Assembly: GCF_032062135.1 (NCBI RefSeq)
Contig: NC_092859.1
Span: forward strand, 131,525,752-131,589,751
Reading direction: 5' to 3'
DNA: 64,000 bases
Origin: Pyxicephalus adspersus
Taxonomy: Eukaryota; Chordata; Amphibia; Anura; Pyxicephalidae
In this document: positions 13,196 through 27,102 of the stretch, one piece after another
Numbering within the stretch: the stretch's first letter is position 1
Layout: each line of letters opens with the position of its first letter
Position numbers and translations under genes: made by a program
Notes under the pieces: generated by a model
Seen by the model: the letters and a program-made list of their open reading frames with translations, nothing else
Databases searched by the model: none
Told to the model about the DNA's origin: nothing

Positions 13196-15139
13196 CGTGT
13201 AGAAAGAAAGAAAGGTAAAAAGAAAAAGTAGAAAACAAAAAACACAAAAAAAACTAAAGAAAACCTATCACTGTGGAGTTGTATCAATAGGGATCTCACC
13301 CTAATCTTTAACCAGGTATACATATTCATTCCAAGGAGACCAATAGTCATTATATTTGTCCAAACAATCTCGTAAGCAGCTCATGCGATGTTCCAATAAT
13401 TGCACATCTTTTATCCTCCAACTTAGTTTTTGGTTGTGTAGACTTCCACCACCAAGTCTAATTTATTTCTGAGCTGCTAAGATTTAATTTTTAATACAAA
13501 ATATGTGTGTAAAAGTGTGTGTATCCATTAAATTGATTTGCCTAAAACGCTTTTCTGCTTGACAGATGTGAAAAACCAAAATGTAGAATTATTAACTATG
13601 CTCATAAAGCATCACACACAGACTGCTTGTGGTAGATCAACTAGATTTGCCTCTAGTAAAATCACAGACAAAATGTCACACAAGTCAATGAGTTTTGGTG
13701 GCAGACTAGAGGTCTCTTTAGCAAGCAGAGCTGTAGATATGTCAAGAAAACAGTTTATAAATGTGCAATCCATAATTAGCCATCTGGGTTTTACTACAGC
13801 CAAGGAAGGCTTGCACACAGCCAAAAATTCTTGGCAGCATGTTCTGATCACAATATAGAAAAGGGTAAATGAGAAACAATCCAGTATAAAGATTTCTCTC
13901 GAATGATAATTCTGACGGGGAAATGGGAAATGTCTGATTGAGCCATAAAAGCCATAGCTGTCCCAAAATTTACATTCAGTAACAAAAATACAGTATCCAG
14001 ATGTGCTTCCTGAGCCTTATTAAACCTCAGGATTACCTTTATTTTACAAAAGCAACTGCCAGCAATGGTAGAGCACTAATTCATCATCTATACAGTAGAA
14101 AGAACATAAACAAAAAGATTTAAACATTCATCTTAAGAACAGGGTTACAGACACGAAATTGGATCAATTTCAGCGGAGGACCAGACGCACCTTGCTGCAT
14201 CATATCTCATACTGACATGTGAATACTTATAAAAAAATACTTTGCTTACCTGTAAAAATTGACATCTGCTAAAAATGATTAAAAGTAAACTTGGTAAAAC
14301 CTATTTTTATTGCAATAGATTTCAGTTACTGTTTTTTTACTTTTTACATTCTAAATTTTTGTTGATATAAACAGTAAATGGGTTTGATAAAGAGGCTTGC
14401 ATTTTTCTTCATTGGTCAAAAGCAAAATAAGAAAGCATTAAATAAAATAAAAACAAATAATTTTTTTTTTTAAACTATTTGTTCTAAAATCTCTTTTACA
14501 TTGGGGCCACTTTTTACCCAAAGCCCCATCAAATCTAGGCGTTATAATAAATATCTCTCTACAGGTCTACATTGTTTGCAACAATTTTGTATCACTCAGG
14601 CTATAAATATATTATATTAGATCTCTATCAGAAAACTGTTCAGGACTATTCATATATTAAAAATTAAGCTAAAAGCAGCATTTGCTCTTTAATAGCATAT
14701 AACATTCCAATGTCTCAAACATGAGCCTAAAAGAAACTGACCTTATCAAATTTACTACTACTAGAAAAAAATTGGGACCTTAAAGGCAATAGCTCTAACA
14801 TGAGCAAATAATTACTATACTTCTCTAATTTGCAACACTTTTTACAAATATTAAAAATAAAGTTTAAAGAAACAATTAACTGCTCTTGTCAGTGATCCTC
14901 TCCCAATTTACCATGAGTATAGGGTGCAGATGTAGAATACACCATTCATGTCACTGTAAACTTTTATACAGCACAGATTTCCACCAGGCTAGTGAGTTAC
15001 ATCAGTTGGTAAACAGCTATATCAGATTCACCTTTTGTAGCTGTTTCCTAATCGATATAGCCCGCTGGCCTGGTGCGAGTCTTTGCAGCAAAATGATGCC
15101 AAATACCAATGGTTGCAAGTTGGTAGTGCAGAACTTTCA
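13196..15139. other. No gene seen
   Basis: AT-rich. ORFs of 70-106 codons on both strands at 13.5-14.0 kb overlap each other and show no domain, splice context or codon evidence. Confidence 0.4.
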
Positions 15140-15371
15140 AAAAATTATACTTACCTTTAGTTTCACAGAGCCCTAAATCCCTCCGCAATCTGATCACATT
15201 CAATCCCGCACCATCACGGATTTCCTCTTCTTCCTGGCATGTAGGAACCAGCTGGCACTGCTATCTTCTGGGGTTTTTCTTACGTCAACCGATCTCACAC
15301 TGCGCAGGTGTGAGAGTGGGTGACATTTTCTCCTGAAAATGTAACTAAAAATGCTGCTCTCACTGCACATG
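15140..15371. repeat. Probable interspersed repeat at left edge of gap 2
   Basis: Contains ttatacttacctttag, gatttcctcttcttcctggc and cacactgcgcaggtgtgag, CpG-containing and richer in GC than flanking DNA. With the sequence right of the gap (agttcctctttaag) it resembles the two ends of one amphibian repeat. Class unresolved. Confidence 0.4.
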
Positions 15372-16132
15372 NNNNNNNNNNNNNNNNNNNNNNNNNNNNN
15401 NNNNNNNNNNNNNNNNNNNNNNNNNNNNNNNNNNNNNNNNNNNNNNNNNNNNNNNNNNNNNNNNNNNNNNNNNNNNNNNNNNNNNNNNNNNNNNNNNNNN
15501 NNNNNNNNNNNNNNNNNNNNNNNNNNNNNNNNNNNNNNNNNNNNNNNNNNNNNNNNNNNNNNNNNNNNNNNNNNNNNNNNNNNNNNNNNNNNNNNNNNNN
15601 NNNNNNNNNNNNNNNNNNNNNNNNNNNNNNNNNNNNNNNNNNNNNNNNNNNNNNNNNNNNNNNNNNNNNNNNNNNNNNNNNNNNNNNNNNNNNNNNNNNN
15701 NNNNNNNNNNNNNNNNNNNNNNNNNNNNNNNNNNNNNNNNNNNNNNNNNNNNNNNNNNNNNNNNNNNNNNNNNNNNNNNNNNNNNNNNNNNNNNNNNNNN
15801 NNNNNNNNNNNNNNNNNNNNNNNNNNNNNNNNNNNNNNNNNNNNNNNNNNNNNNNNNNNNNNNNNNNNNNNNNNNNNNNNNNNNNNNNNNNNNNNNNNNN
15901 NNNNNNNNNNNNNNNNNNNNNNNNNNNNNNNNNNNNNNNNNNNNNNNNNNNNNNNNNNNNNNNNNNNNNNNNNNNNNNNNNNNNNNNNNNNNNNNNNNNN
16001 NNNNNNNNNNNNNNNNNNNNNNNNNNNNNNNNNNNNNNNNNNNNNNNNNNNNNNNNNNNNNNNNNNNNNNNNNNNNNNNNNNNNNNNNNNNNNNNNNNNN
16101 NNNNNNNNNNNNNNNNNNNNNNNNNNNNNNNN
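15372..16132. other. Assembly gap (761 N)
   Basis: A run of N. ORFs crossing it (15320-16153, 15351-16148) are artefacts. Confidence 0.99.
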
Positions 16133-18240
16133 TTTTGGCAGTTTTTAGTTTAGTTCCTCTTTAAGTACTGAGTGAATGTCTAGCAAAGGGAAGATTTCAG
16201 GACATATTTGCAAAGACATGAAGCCTTTACTGTCCTCCAGAACAAACCTTTTAAGTGTTCGGGGTTCCAATAGGCAGTAAGGGATCAGCTATGTAATATA
16301 CTGCATAAAGCGTGTCTAGGGTCACAACAGGAAATGAGCGGAATCCCTAAAAAATTTGTCACTGAAACAGCTGGTCCCTTTGGAAGATTTCTCCTCCTGA
16401 TGCAGTGCCAACTATAGAAATGTGGCTTTCTTGGTGTTCTTTGTTGCCCCCATAGATAGAATGAATCTTTCCAGTGCGGACACAGAAAGCAATAAAAATG
16501 TAACCTTCCCTACTCTGTTTAAAACAAATATATTACTCTAGATACATTTTTCCATACCAGCAATGTTAGGTAATGGCACATCTCCTTTGCACTCAACTGG
16601 GAATTAAATCCCATTTGCTGCACAAAAATACTTCTAGGAAATACTGCCTTTCATTTTACAGACCACTTCTGCTAACTTATAAATAGAAAAGTAATGATTG
16701 CCTCAAATTAGTTCTTCTAAATTGCCTGTTCTGGTTCTCCATGTTATTTACACACTTAATCTGCTTTTACTTTTTTTCACACTTTAGCTGGGCTTTTATT
16801 TGACTATGTCGTCTTTCCTCATTCTGGCACTACTCTTCCTTCCTCTACTCTGCTGTGTCTATATTAATCTACATTTCACAGAAACCCTTGCTGGAACAAT
16901 AATATGCAAAGTTTGTTAGGAGTCTGCAACCCAGCTCTGCTACTGTTCGCTTCACATTAGAAATCCTTGCTCTGAACTCTAGCATTTTCCTGACTGCTGT
17001 CTGGTTTTGTATCCTTATTTATACTCCTTTTTTATGTTGTTGTATTATTTTACTTTTTTTGCTTTCCATTGCTATTTCTCAGTCCTGTGCCAGCCTTTGA
17101 CACTCATAATAGCTCACTCCTTTACTGATCACTTTATCCAATTTTATTTTACCACTGTAAAGAGATTAAGCCATACAAACATTTGCCACCACTGAAACCT
17201 GATTTTAAAATCAAAATGGCTACAGAGATAAAGGTCATCTCCCAAAAACTGTAAAAATAAGTTTTAAACCGCTGCTAGTACATTTAGTTGCTTAAAATAA
17301 CCTGGGTATTGCCATGCTATTGCCAAATGTTAAAGGAAACCTGTAATTAGAGGATATAAGAGCCACCATTGCTGACCTCTCCTGCAAATGATAGTTGCCT
17401 GTCAGTCTGTTCCAACTCCTTTAGCACTTTCTGGTGTAGTGAAACATGAATCAAAATATAAGCTAAATAAACTTTAGCTTTAATTAGCCTTTCCAAGACT
17501 TTAGCAGGCTTTAGCATACTTCAGTGCCGATTGAAGGTTCATTAGACCTTCTGAATTATGACAAATTTGCAGTTATTAATATACAATCTGTATTCTTCAC
17601 TTGAAAGCTGGATCTAAAAGAGTCTTACAGTCTTCAAGATAGCCACTTAAACATTTTTAAATTACTTGTAAAGACTTGCTTTGGACTAGTCTTTATAGGT
17701 AAAGATTAAACACTGGCCGCCTGAAAGTCATACTTCCAACACACATAACGTATTCTTCCCAAAAGCATGTGCAGTGTCTGCCGACCTTTCCTGACTTTGT
17801 TACATCATTTTCTGTAAAGTTATGGATAGAGGAGGACAATGGTTGAACCCCCATTAGGTTTTATTATTTGTCTCACTGGTGGGAAGATTTACCTATCTAT
17901 TTGTCTTATTGCCCTTTGTTCAATGGGGTTTTAACCTTTTTCTACTGTATAAAAAGTGTTGGCTGGACATACATGTACAGACTTACGGAATACATGGTTG
18001 TGGCCTTGCTGCTGCACATTGACTTTTGTTCAAGTGTTTGCTATATATTCTTTGTAGGCATTTACTTTTAAGCTAGTCTTGAGCTAGCCTATTCCTTAAA
18101 CTTTTTCAACCTGTTTATTCATCCCAAATATTGTAAAATATTTGCCTAAAAATAATTTTAGTTAACCAATACTCAGATTACAACACATATTGTTTGTGAT
18201 TTGACTATGTATATGTTGTGGTTTTTAAAGTGCTTGTCGT
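16133..18240. other. No gene seen
   Basis: 16133-16500 is moderately GC-rich and repeat-like (ctcctgatgcagtgcc). The rest is AT-rich with short chance ORFs (17007-17195, 17868-18071). Confidence 0.4.
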
Positions 18241-18395
18241 CAATTATTATTATTATTATTAATATTATTAATAATAATAATAATAATTTTAAACAGGATT
18301 TTTTATAGCGTCAACATATTACGCAGCGCTCTACATTAAATAGGGGTTGTAAATGACAGACGAACACAGACAGTGACACAGTAGGAGATTCAATC
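18241..18395 (-). repeat. L2-type 3' tail with (ATT)n
   Basis: Reading right to left it has the order ctgtcatttgcaacccct-like, cagcgctgcgtaatatgttg-like, tataaa-like, then (AAT)n. On the plus strand: attattatt..., atattacgcagcgctc, aaataggggttgtaaatgac. Same family as the other tail copies. Confidence 0.8.
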
Positions 18396-18502
18396 AATGG
18401 TATGGAAGATGTACAACAGACACATATGCCTAGATCCCACATTTATTCTTCAAGCAATTCAGATTATAATATATAATAAATAACAATAAAATAACCATTG
18501 TG

Positions 18503-19399
18503 ATCAGCTTAATATTTGCATGTAGGAAGAACCAGACATGCACCTGGTAGTGGAGTGCAGTGGAGGTCAACTGACACCTACTGAACCTGTTCAATAAGGT
18601 ACCAGTGCCATGTATCTCCAGCAGTAGAATGCACATTTCAGTAATTCATAGTTAACAAGGGATTCTAAAAGTTAAGTCTACTTTCAAAAACCGAATTTTA
18701 TTCGGACATAAAATGTTCGGACAGTGTATTGTGATATACATATTCTAGCATCAGTTTTGTTTGTGACTTTTAGCATTCAGTAACATGCCATCTCAGAAGT
18801 TGATGCATAAAGACTTCACCTTGCCAGGCTGTGTGATTACTGGTCTGAACAGGGAACACTTAAAAATATCATGCCAAGGATATGTCACTGCAGATCCCAT
18901 GCTAGTTAATATCTGAATGGTGAAGAATCTGAACTCAGGAAGTGCTTTGGTGCATGTTAGCACCCACAAAAACTGTGCTAGAATCGCTATCCTGGACACC
19001 TTTAGCAGTGGTTTAGTCATCTGCTCCTGACCTTATGTGCTGGATCGTAATCCTTAGATCAAAGAGGCAATATACATTGCAGGTCCCAGCCTCTTCCTCT
19101 ACGCTGATATGGCATATTACAAAAGGAAGAAAAGACCAACAAAAACTATCCTCTGCTGGGAAGTGGAACTGAGTTCTGGTGGGTTAATTTGTGCATAGAT
19201 GTGGAAGTGGATAGATGTTCTGTGTTATACTGTACATGATATACTACTGACCCCTTCACTCTGAATTACTTGCTCCTGAACTACACTTTACTTTTGTTTT
19301 ACTAAGTCCTGACCCCTGCACTCTGCATTACTTAGTCCTGACCCCTGCACTCTGTATTACTTAGTCCTGACCCCTGAACTCAGTATTACTTAGTCCTGA
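18503..19399. repeat. 897-bp tandem duplication, left copy
   Basis: Identical to 19400-20296 except for two substitutions seen by eye (tattac/tatcac near 19117/20014 and cctctg/cctttg near 19150/20047). Both copies hold the same 75-codon minus-strand ORF (18793-19020, 19690-19917), which has no recognised homology. The right end of the unit lies inside a 29-bp minisatellite. Confidence 0.95.
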
Positions 19400-20296
19400 A
19401 TCAGCTTAATATTTGCATGTAGGAAGAACCAGACATGCACCTGGTAGTGGAGTGCAGTGGAGGTCAACTGACACCTACTGAACCTGTTCAATAAGGTACC
19501 AGTGCCATGTATCTCCAGCAGTAGAATGCACATTTCAGTAATTCATAGTTAACAAGGGATTCTAAAAGTTAAGTCTACTTTCAAAAACCGAATTTTATTC
19601 GGACATAAAATGTTCGGACAGTGTATTGTGATATACATATTCTAGCATCAGTTTTGTTTGTGACTTTTAGCATTCAGTAACATGCCATCTCAGAAGTTGA
19701 TGCATAAAGACTTCACCTTGCCAGGCTGTGTGATTACTGGTCTGAACAGGGAACACTTAAAAATATCATGCCAAGGATATGTCACTGCAGATCCCATGCT
19801 AGTTAATATCTGAATGGTGAAGAATCTGAACTCAGGAAGTGCTTTGGTGCATGTTAGCACCCACAAAAACTGTGCTAGAATCGCTATCCTGGACACCTTT
19901 AGCAGTGGTTTAGTCATCTGCTCCTGACCTTATGTGCTGGATCGTAATCCTTAGATCAAAGAGGCAATATACATTGCAGGTCCCAGCCTCTTCCTCTACG
20001 CTGATATGGCATATCACAAAAGGAAGAAAAGACCAACAAAAACTATCCTTTGCTGGGAAGTGGAACTGAGTTCTGGTGGGTTAATTTGTGCATAGATGTG
20101 GAAGTGGATAGATGTTCTGTGTTATACTGTACATGATATACTACTGACCCCTTCACTCTGAATTACTTGCTCCTGAACTACACTTTACTTTTGTTTTACT
20201 AAGTCCTGACCCCTGCACTCTGCATTACTTAGTCCTGACCCCTGCACTCTGTATTACTTAGTCCTGACCCCTGAACTCAGTATTACTTAGTCCTGA
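19400..20296. repeat. 897-bp tandem duplication, right copy
   Basis: Begins atcagcttaatatttgcatg directly after ttagtcctga of the left copy and ends at the same ttagtcctga, followed by more minisatellite units. There is no more than a base or so of microhomology at the junction. Confidence 0.95.
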
Positions 20297-20440
20297 CGCC
20301 TGCACTCTGTATTACTTAGTCCTGACCCCTGCACTCTGTATTACTTAGTCCTGACCCCTGCACTCTGTATTACTTAGTCCTGACCCCTGACCCCTGCACT
20401 CTGTATTACTTTGTCCTTACCCTTGCATTTTGTGTTACTT
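20143..20440 (+). repeat. 29-bp minisatellite
   Basis: About nine units of consensus ctgacccctgcactctgtat + tacttagtc (29 bp). Units are near-identical in the centre and decay towards both ends, with recognisable degenerate units to about 20620. The equivalent shorter array in the left duplicate is at about 19246-19399. Confidence 0.92.
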
Positions 20441-20625
20441 ATTATTATTATATTTTCTGCATTAGATTTCTGCACTTTGCAATAGTTACTCTTAACCCCT
20501 GCATACTGTGTTACCTATTTATTGTTTAAAACTGACCCCTGTGCTCTGAGTTTGTTACTTTTGATTCTTCCACCTGCATTACCTGTTCCTACCTAACTTC
20601 TGCACTCTGCTTTATTTACTTCTGA

Positions 20626-20782
20626 ATTAATATTATTATTATTATTATTATTAATAATAATAATAAACAGTATTTATATAGCACCAACATATTACGCAGC
20701 GCTGTACATTAAATAGGGGTTACAAATGACAGACAGATACAAACAATGACACAGGAGAAGGAGAGGACCCTGCCCTCGCTAC
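20626..20782 (-). repeat. L2-type 3' tail with (ATT)n
   Basis: attattatt..., tatatagcaccaacatatta, cgcagcgctgtacatt, aaataggggttacaaatgac and aggagaggaccctgccct: a longer tail copy read on the minus strand. Confidence 0.85.
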
Positions 20783-23700
20783 TGTTACTTACTATACTAC
20801 ATAGCTCTGCATTACAGACTAATGACCTCTGCTTTTTAAAAGCTTTCCTTAGTCCTAAGGTGTCTGTGACACCTTTACTTTTACAAAGCAGTTTTTTAGG
20901 ATTACAGTAAGTTAGCTCATGTTTTTTTAACCATGTTTCATTAAGCTCCTGCCACTGCTAGCAATTTGCCACAAAATGAGAAGTCTGCAGCAGCATTACT
21001 TCCTCAGGATGTCAAAGGGTGCTGTAGGTCCTCACAACGCTAGCAACACCCCTGGTACAGTATAAGTAAGTAATCCGATAGCCTGTGGGGTACACCTGAG
21101 GCTCCAAGCATATTTCTCAATACTTAGTTCTGTCTGCATGTGCCCTTTCATTTATACCCCTAATACTATCATCAGCACCCCAAAAAAAAAACTGGACCTA
21201 CCCTTGGTACCAGAATCGTGATCAAGTTCCTCCTGTCCGCTCCCCCCTGCAGGCAGGAGTTTAATACAGCCCAGAAGAGCTTACAATCTAAATTTACAAT
21301 AAATGAAAATTGGCAGTCTGTGTTTAGTGATGCTAAAGATTCATAAAAAAACACCTTTGCAAGCTGCTGCTAACTGGCTACTGAAAACCTTAGAATGCTC
21401 TTTGTTTAAAAGTTATAGAAGTGTCTAAAAGCAAATCCAACCCCTTCATCCTGACTTTATTGCAGAGTTCATGTATCACCAGAGGTTTCATTAATCTTTG
21501 TTGTCTGCAAAGATAATCTATTGTCAGACCGCCACACACGCACAGACTGATCATATTAAAATTGTATGGGGTAGATGAAGGGAAATCTGGATTCAGTAAC
21601 AGTTGTGCGTGCCATTGGTGATAAAGTCTAAATTGTTCAACGTCTGAGATCAGAACCGCTGGGAGAAGAAGCGTGTCTGGAAAATGTTTAATTAGTCTGT
21701 TGGGCTCTTTAAACATCGTTATGGCTAAAGTGCAGAGATGTTGTAAGCTTTAACTCTGGGAAGAAAGCAGTTTATGGAGAAATGTGTGCTTTTGTTCAGT
21801 TTTACAGCCCCAGTCTGCCAGCTATTACATATTAAAGTATTATCCTATGTAAAACAAACAGCTTTCACAGCTAATGTTCAAAGAGTAGCATAAGACATGG
21901 CTGCTGTTACTGTGTATACTTCTGTGTGCTGTACTGTCCTCTCACCATAAATCTTCATAGAGCACTAACAGAATTAGAGTTGGGACCAGGTTGATTTCAT
22001 TATATGCCCAAAATACAGAAATGTGCATGGTATAGTTTTGCTACATTCCAAGTCCCTTTTATGGCTTCATACCATCATTTTATTAAAAGGTTTTGTATAT
22101 AGTCTAATTGGCAAATGTATGTGCTTGGGCTACTGGGAGGAAACATTTAATAATTTCAAAAATAAAGCTTAGATGAATATAATTGTGTAGACTCTATCTT
22201 TACATTGTCAATCTAGCAATACCCCAATAAATCTTAAAAAGTCACCTAATAATCTGTGCTTAACTGAAAACATTGTGCTGCTTTTACTTGCAATCAACAG
22301 TTGTAAGGTATAAGATGACCGACAGCTTTTCAGAGAAGTTGTACACAGGCTAGCAGACAATCAAGATTATAGGGAAACAATATGACCAATGCAATATATA
22401 TATATATATATGTAAAAAAATATATAAGCCACCAATCATTATACATCAGTTTCAATACTTGTTCATTAATACTAATTGTTGAACAACTTTACTGAATCAA
22501 AACTTTGAGTTACCTACAGAAACTATAGGATCAGTTGGTTTTGTGGTCAAACTGCAAATCGGATTTGTTATCTAAGGCTAGTCCAGGCCATGTGTTTTTT
22601 GATTTTAGGGTCATGAACTTTACTTTTTTATCATTTTTAATAATCTGCAACAACAACTTCACTACATTTCCACAGAAAATTTAGTGCCACAAATAGTTCT
22701 GTTTGAGCACATTGGCGATAACTTTAAATGAGCAGAAAAAAGGTATTTAAGATAGAGACAAAATTAATATAAAAAAATCAAGATGGAGATAAATTAATTA
22801 TATTCAAGACATTTCGTTTTTGATGTAACTAGGTTAAAAAAACAAAACACAAAAATGCACACCCATGCAATGGATGTGTATGTCAACTGGTTGCTTAAAA
22901 TAATGCAGATTAGTTGATGAACCAAATTTGGCAAAACAAATATAAAATAAGTATTATAATAACAAAATTAAATGAATAGAATTGCTTAACAAACAAATAT
23001 ATATGTTTGCAGTTATCAGGTTTCTCTCCACGACAAATACCATAGATAGTCCTGGCAAAACTAAGGAGAGGAGATGCCCTGTTTGATTTTATCATTTGCA
23101 ATGAATATTATGCACAGTATACAAGAGAATCTATGAATTTTAGATAGCTAGCTTTTACAATTTGGAAATGCATTTATTCATGTAGACAGTAAACTACCGG
23201 TATAGTGTTTAATAAAGAAACATGAATATCAAACTTTTTACGTATTTGAAAAGAAAATCCTATGGCAGTACATGGAAATAAGAACTATGGAAATATGGAA
23301 ATATCACTATTGAAATATGAAAATGTAAACCAGTGTAGTTTAATTAAAAGGTTTTAACAGTATAGGACCCAAAAGGAATTAGGTTCTCCAAGAAACAACC
23401 AGGTCTTTTAAAAAAATTTCAAAAACGTGTATTTTTACATATCTCTGTATGCCCGCTCATCCCTGAAAGCTAAACTAAAATAACTGTCCCTGCTGTCTCT
23501 GGGACAGGAAATAGGACAGCTCTTGATAACACTCAGTAGAGGAATCTGTAGCCTCATTACCCACCAGGAAGACCATGGGCCTTAATGAAGTGAGGAGGTT
23601 CCCAACATCTTCAATGCCAGGACGCTGGAGATGTTCTTACTTTATGGGAGACTTTATCTGATTGTCTTTGTCATGTGTTAGACAATAGAGCCAAGTTTTA

Positions 23701-24198
23701 ATATGTATCTTTTTGCTTACTGCCCTCACATTACATCAGGGGATCAGGATTTCGCTTCTAGGTCCGGTTGAACCTCTGACCCCCCATTCCTCTGATATCA
23801 CATTGTGCTGTGTGGCAGAGTATCACAATCTTTACTGACACAATTTGGTACTCTATGTAAGAATCAAACTTCTTGTTCAATCACTTATAGAATAAAAAGA
23901 AACAAAAAAATAAGGTGATCATTTTATCTGCTGCTATACCAGCAGTGTGGTTTCTGAATAGTATGACACCCAACATATTTGGAGTTACGTATAGTTGAGC
24001 ATATCCTTCATTTTTTTCCATGCATTTATTAGTTTGCAGTTCCTTTACACTTTTCTGGTAATGTGTAAGTGTTTAAGATATTTTACACCAAAAGCCATTT
24101 AAACAGATGACCCATAGGTTCTATGAAGAAATGGCTATGCCTATACAGCTTATCATGATCCACAAGCTCAGTGAAAAGGGATGGAGCCACCAATCATG
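20783..24198. other. No gene seen; (TA)n at 22394-22412
   Basis: Unclassified AT-rich DNA. The minus-strand ORFs at 21172-21354, 21390-21716 and 22910-23101 carry no recognised features. Confidence 0.4.
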
Positions 24199-24281
24199 GG
24201 GGACAGTCAATGGCATAGAGTGATCAGAAGGGGACAGTCAATGGCATAGAGTGATCAGAAGGGGACAGTCAATGGCATAGT
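24199..24281. repeat. 31-bp tandem repeat, ~2.7 units
   Basis: Unit ggggacagtcaatggcatag + agtgatcagaa repeated without visible change, the last unit being partial. It directly precedes a transposon fragment. Confidence 0.92.
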
Positions 24282-24289
24282 CTTCTTCA

Positions 24290-24385
24290 TGGAAAAATAA
24301 GACATCCCCTGAAAATAAGACCTAGGGCATATTTTGGCATTTCAAAAAATATAAGACAGTGCCTTATAATCGGGGAAACAGGGTA
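24290..24385 (-). mobile_element. Fragment of TA-flanked DNA element (cf. 55.5 kb)
   Basis: On the minus strand it runs taccctgtttccccgattat, then cactgtcttatat, then gtcttattttcaggggatgt, following the 5' end of the complete element at 55474-56191 in the same order. It is truncated after about 95 bp. Confidence 0.8.
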
Positions 24386-26883
24386 AGTAGCAACTTAAGA
24401 CCAGAAAGTCTTTACTTCTCATGAGTCATAATATCAAAAAGTTAAAGGATATCCTAACCAAAGAACAAAAATGTAATATACTGCAGCCTATTTTTAGTGC
24501 GAAGAATATTTTTAGCAAGTTCAGAAAATATTTCTTATTTTAGCCAGGTATTCAGTGTTGTCTTCATCTGCAATGAGATGAACTGAAAGCACAAACAATA
24601 TTATCTCCTTTCTGTAAATTATGTATTTCCTTCTTCTTCTTTCCATGTAATAGATATAAAGAGAAGAAGATGTTTGATGTCCAATCTGATGACAATCACG
24701 ACTTCCTCTATAGATAAAGAGATTTGAATGTAGACATTCCTAAAGTGTGTTATTCAGAGGATTAAAAGGTAAAAAAAAATTGAAAAAGAAAACAAATGCA
24801 TCCACCGTAATGAATGACTGGTAATATACAATATATTTAATGGCTGCCTTATGGTTTAATTACTTTAATTGTTTTTTAACACCATCTTATTAGGGTCTTT
24901 TTCCTGTAACTCCTCTTTAGACACCTAAATGAAACTCGCACATATTGCGATGTTGAAGCTAGTGGTATTCTAAGAATATGTAACCCAAACAATATTATTG
25001 TATACTGATACCTAAAAATACTGCAGGCATTGATGAACCAATGAGTCTTATTTAGTAAAAGAGTTTAACATATAATTCAGTTGTGTGAATATGCACTTCA
25101 ATTATCCAATTATATTTAGATGAAAAAGAAAACAGGGATTTTCTTGTAATGTGATTTGAGAATTGAATATATTATGTGATCTTCCTCCCTTAGTACCGGT
25201 AAATCAGCCCTACTGGGTGTGGTAAAATCAGTTGATGCGTGCATTAAAAGTGTTAGAAAAATATGTTTTTTGAATTGCTAAAATTGGCACATAACACATG
25301 CAAATGAAATTCTGCATGCATTAGGATTTAGAGAATTGACCATTATGTAAATGTTTCCAGCTGTTTGGATCTCTTAAAATAGCATGTAAACAATGTTGGT
25401 TTATTTTCCAAAGCTGCACAATTTAGTTTGTGAAACGCTACATTAGTCCCCTATGTTAGGGTTTACATTTTATTAGAGGCCTACATTACTGGTACATAAT
25501 AATTTACTGTACAACACTAAAACCAATGATGTCTTTCCAGTATTTAAGGATAAGTTCAAACTACTGGTTAAAAATTGCAAGACAGTAACAAGAGGAATTA
25601 TAACTTCTAACCTTTTCCAGTCCTGTAAGTGGCTGCAAATAAAACTTTGTTTTTTCCCAAATAGACTTGAACTAAAACTGCTTTTACCACTTTTGCAAAC
25701 ATTTTTAAGCTTTCCCCAAAAAGCAATTTCAGACTTTCTAGAGAACTGGAACCGAGAGAAAAAAATAAATAAAAATAATAAAATAAAAAAACAAATGTTC
25801 TTTATAACATCTAAAACTACATAAAAATCCTGCAAATATGGCAGTGGTAAAAATGGTTTTAATTGGAGTCTATGGAAGAGTTTAAGGCACTAATTGGCCC
25901 TTGGATGCTGCATATAGTGTCTAAAAAATGTGTGACAACACTACAGTAAGCAAATACCTTAAAATAAAAATGTAAAAATAACCCATTTATTCCAATATTA
26001 ACCTTTTTTGTTTTTAACCTTTAAAAACTTTAACCTTTTTTTATTAACCCACACTAGTGGAACTTAGCCTAAGGCATATCATTTACAAAGAAGAACATCT
26101 AATGTTATTGATATACCTGTATGAAAATAATACTACTAACTGTTGTGATCAAAACGAAGTACAAAATTCAAATCACAGATGCCAAATATTATATTTTCAG
26201 GTAGCCAAATCTCATGATAGGACTACAGCTCTTGATATATACATAGGACATTCCATCTTTGTAAAATAATGGAAGAATCCAGTTAACATCAGTGAGAAGG
26301 GAGACAGAAGAGCTGTTAGTGGATAAATACATGGATCATCAGGCAGTAAACTTAAAAAAATGGAAGTTGAGTCATTCGCAGCCCATCATCTGCATGGATC
26401 AAACAATGCTGGCTAGACAGACGCTGCATAACAGCAACGGGGGAGTCCAGATGATAGGCTGTAAAAGATGTCAAATGGAGCCAGAGTTCTAACCATGTCA
26501 AAGTGAAAAAAAGGGAACATTAAAGTTTACACAAAGTAGTAGGGAGCTGTCCAGCAGTTCTAGTTATGGTACCCAGTGGAGAAATATTAACAGAGCTGCC
26601 AATAGCAACTGTAACAAAGAATAAAGCAGATAGTTATATTTTGTATGCACAGAAAATAACAGATCATTTATTTTTGGTAGTGTAGTTAACCACATCCTTA
26701 CTAAATAGGAGCAATGTCTGCAAATCTCGTCTAGTATATACTGATTTTGAATATAGGATAATACTACATTTTTTTGGAAAGAATGCACAAACCTCTTAAA
26801 TCTAGATATTGTGGGCTTTTTTCCCTATCAGACTGGTGCATACAGAAATTGTCTGTAACTATCAAACACAAAATCCACATCAT
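24386..26883. other. No gene seen
   Basis: AT-rich sequence. The 120-codon minus ORF at 25473-25835 is Phe/Leu/Lys/Ser-rich by composition and shows no domain. Confidence 0.4.
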
Positions 26884-27102
26884 GAGTTCCCACCTAATTT
26901 TCTGTTACAAAGGTTTATTGAATAAACTATAAAACAAAGCAACAAAGAATGTACATTAATGCAAAAAAAATACAAGATTGAACTTGTTACAAACCAAATA
27001 CTATGATCAAATAGAAATATAAAGCTGTTACGTCACAGCTATAAATAAACATGTTATTAGCATTAGTACAAATACAAACAGCACAACGGAAAAAATACAA
27101 TC

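Noticed and set aside
18793..19917. Identical 75-codon minus ORFs as a duplicated gene
   Set aside because: The identity comes from the 897-bp tandem DNA duplication; no start context, splice sites or domain support coding.
20143..20440. CRISPR-like array of 29-bp repeats
   Set aside because: Units are directly adjacent with no unique spacers, and the genome is vertebrate; it is a minisatellite.
25473..25835. 120-codon minus ORF
   Set aside because: Low-complexity Phe/Leu/Ser/Lys composition, no homology recognised, no exon borders.
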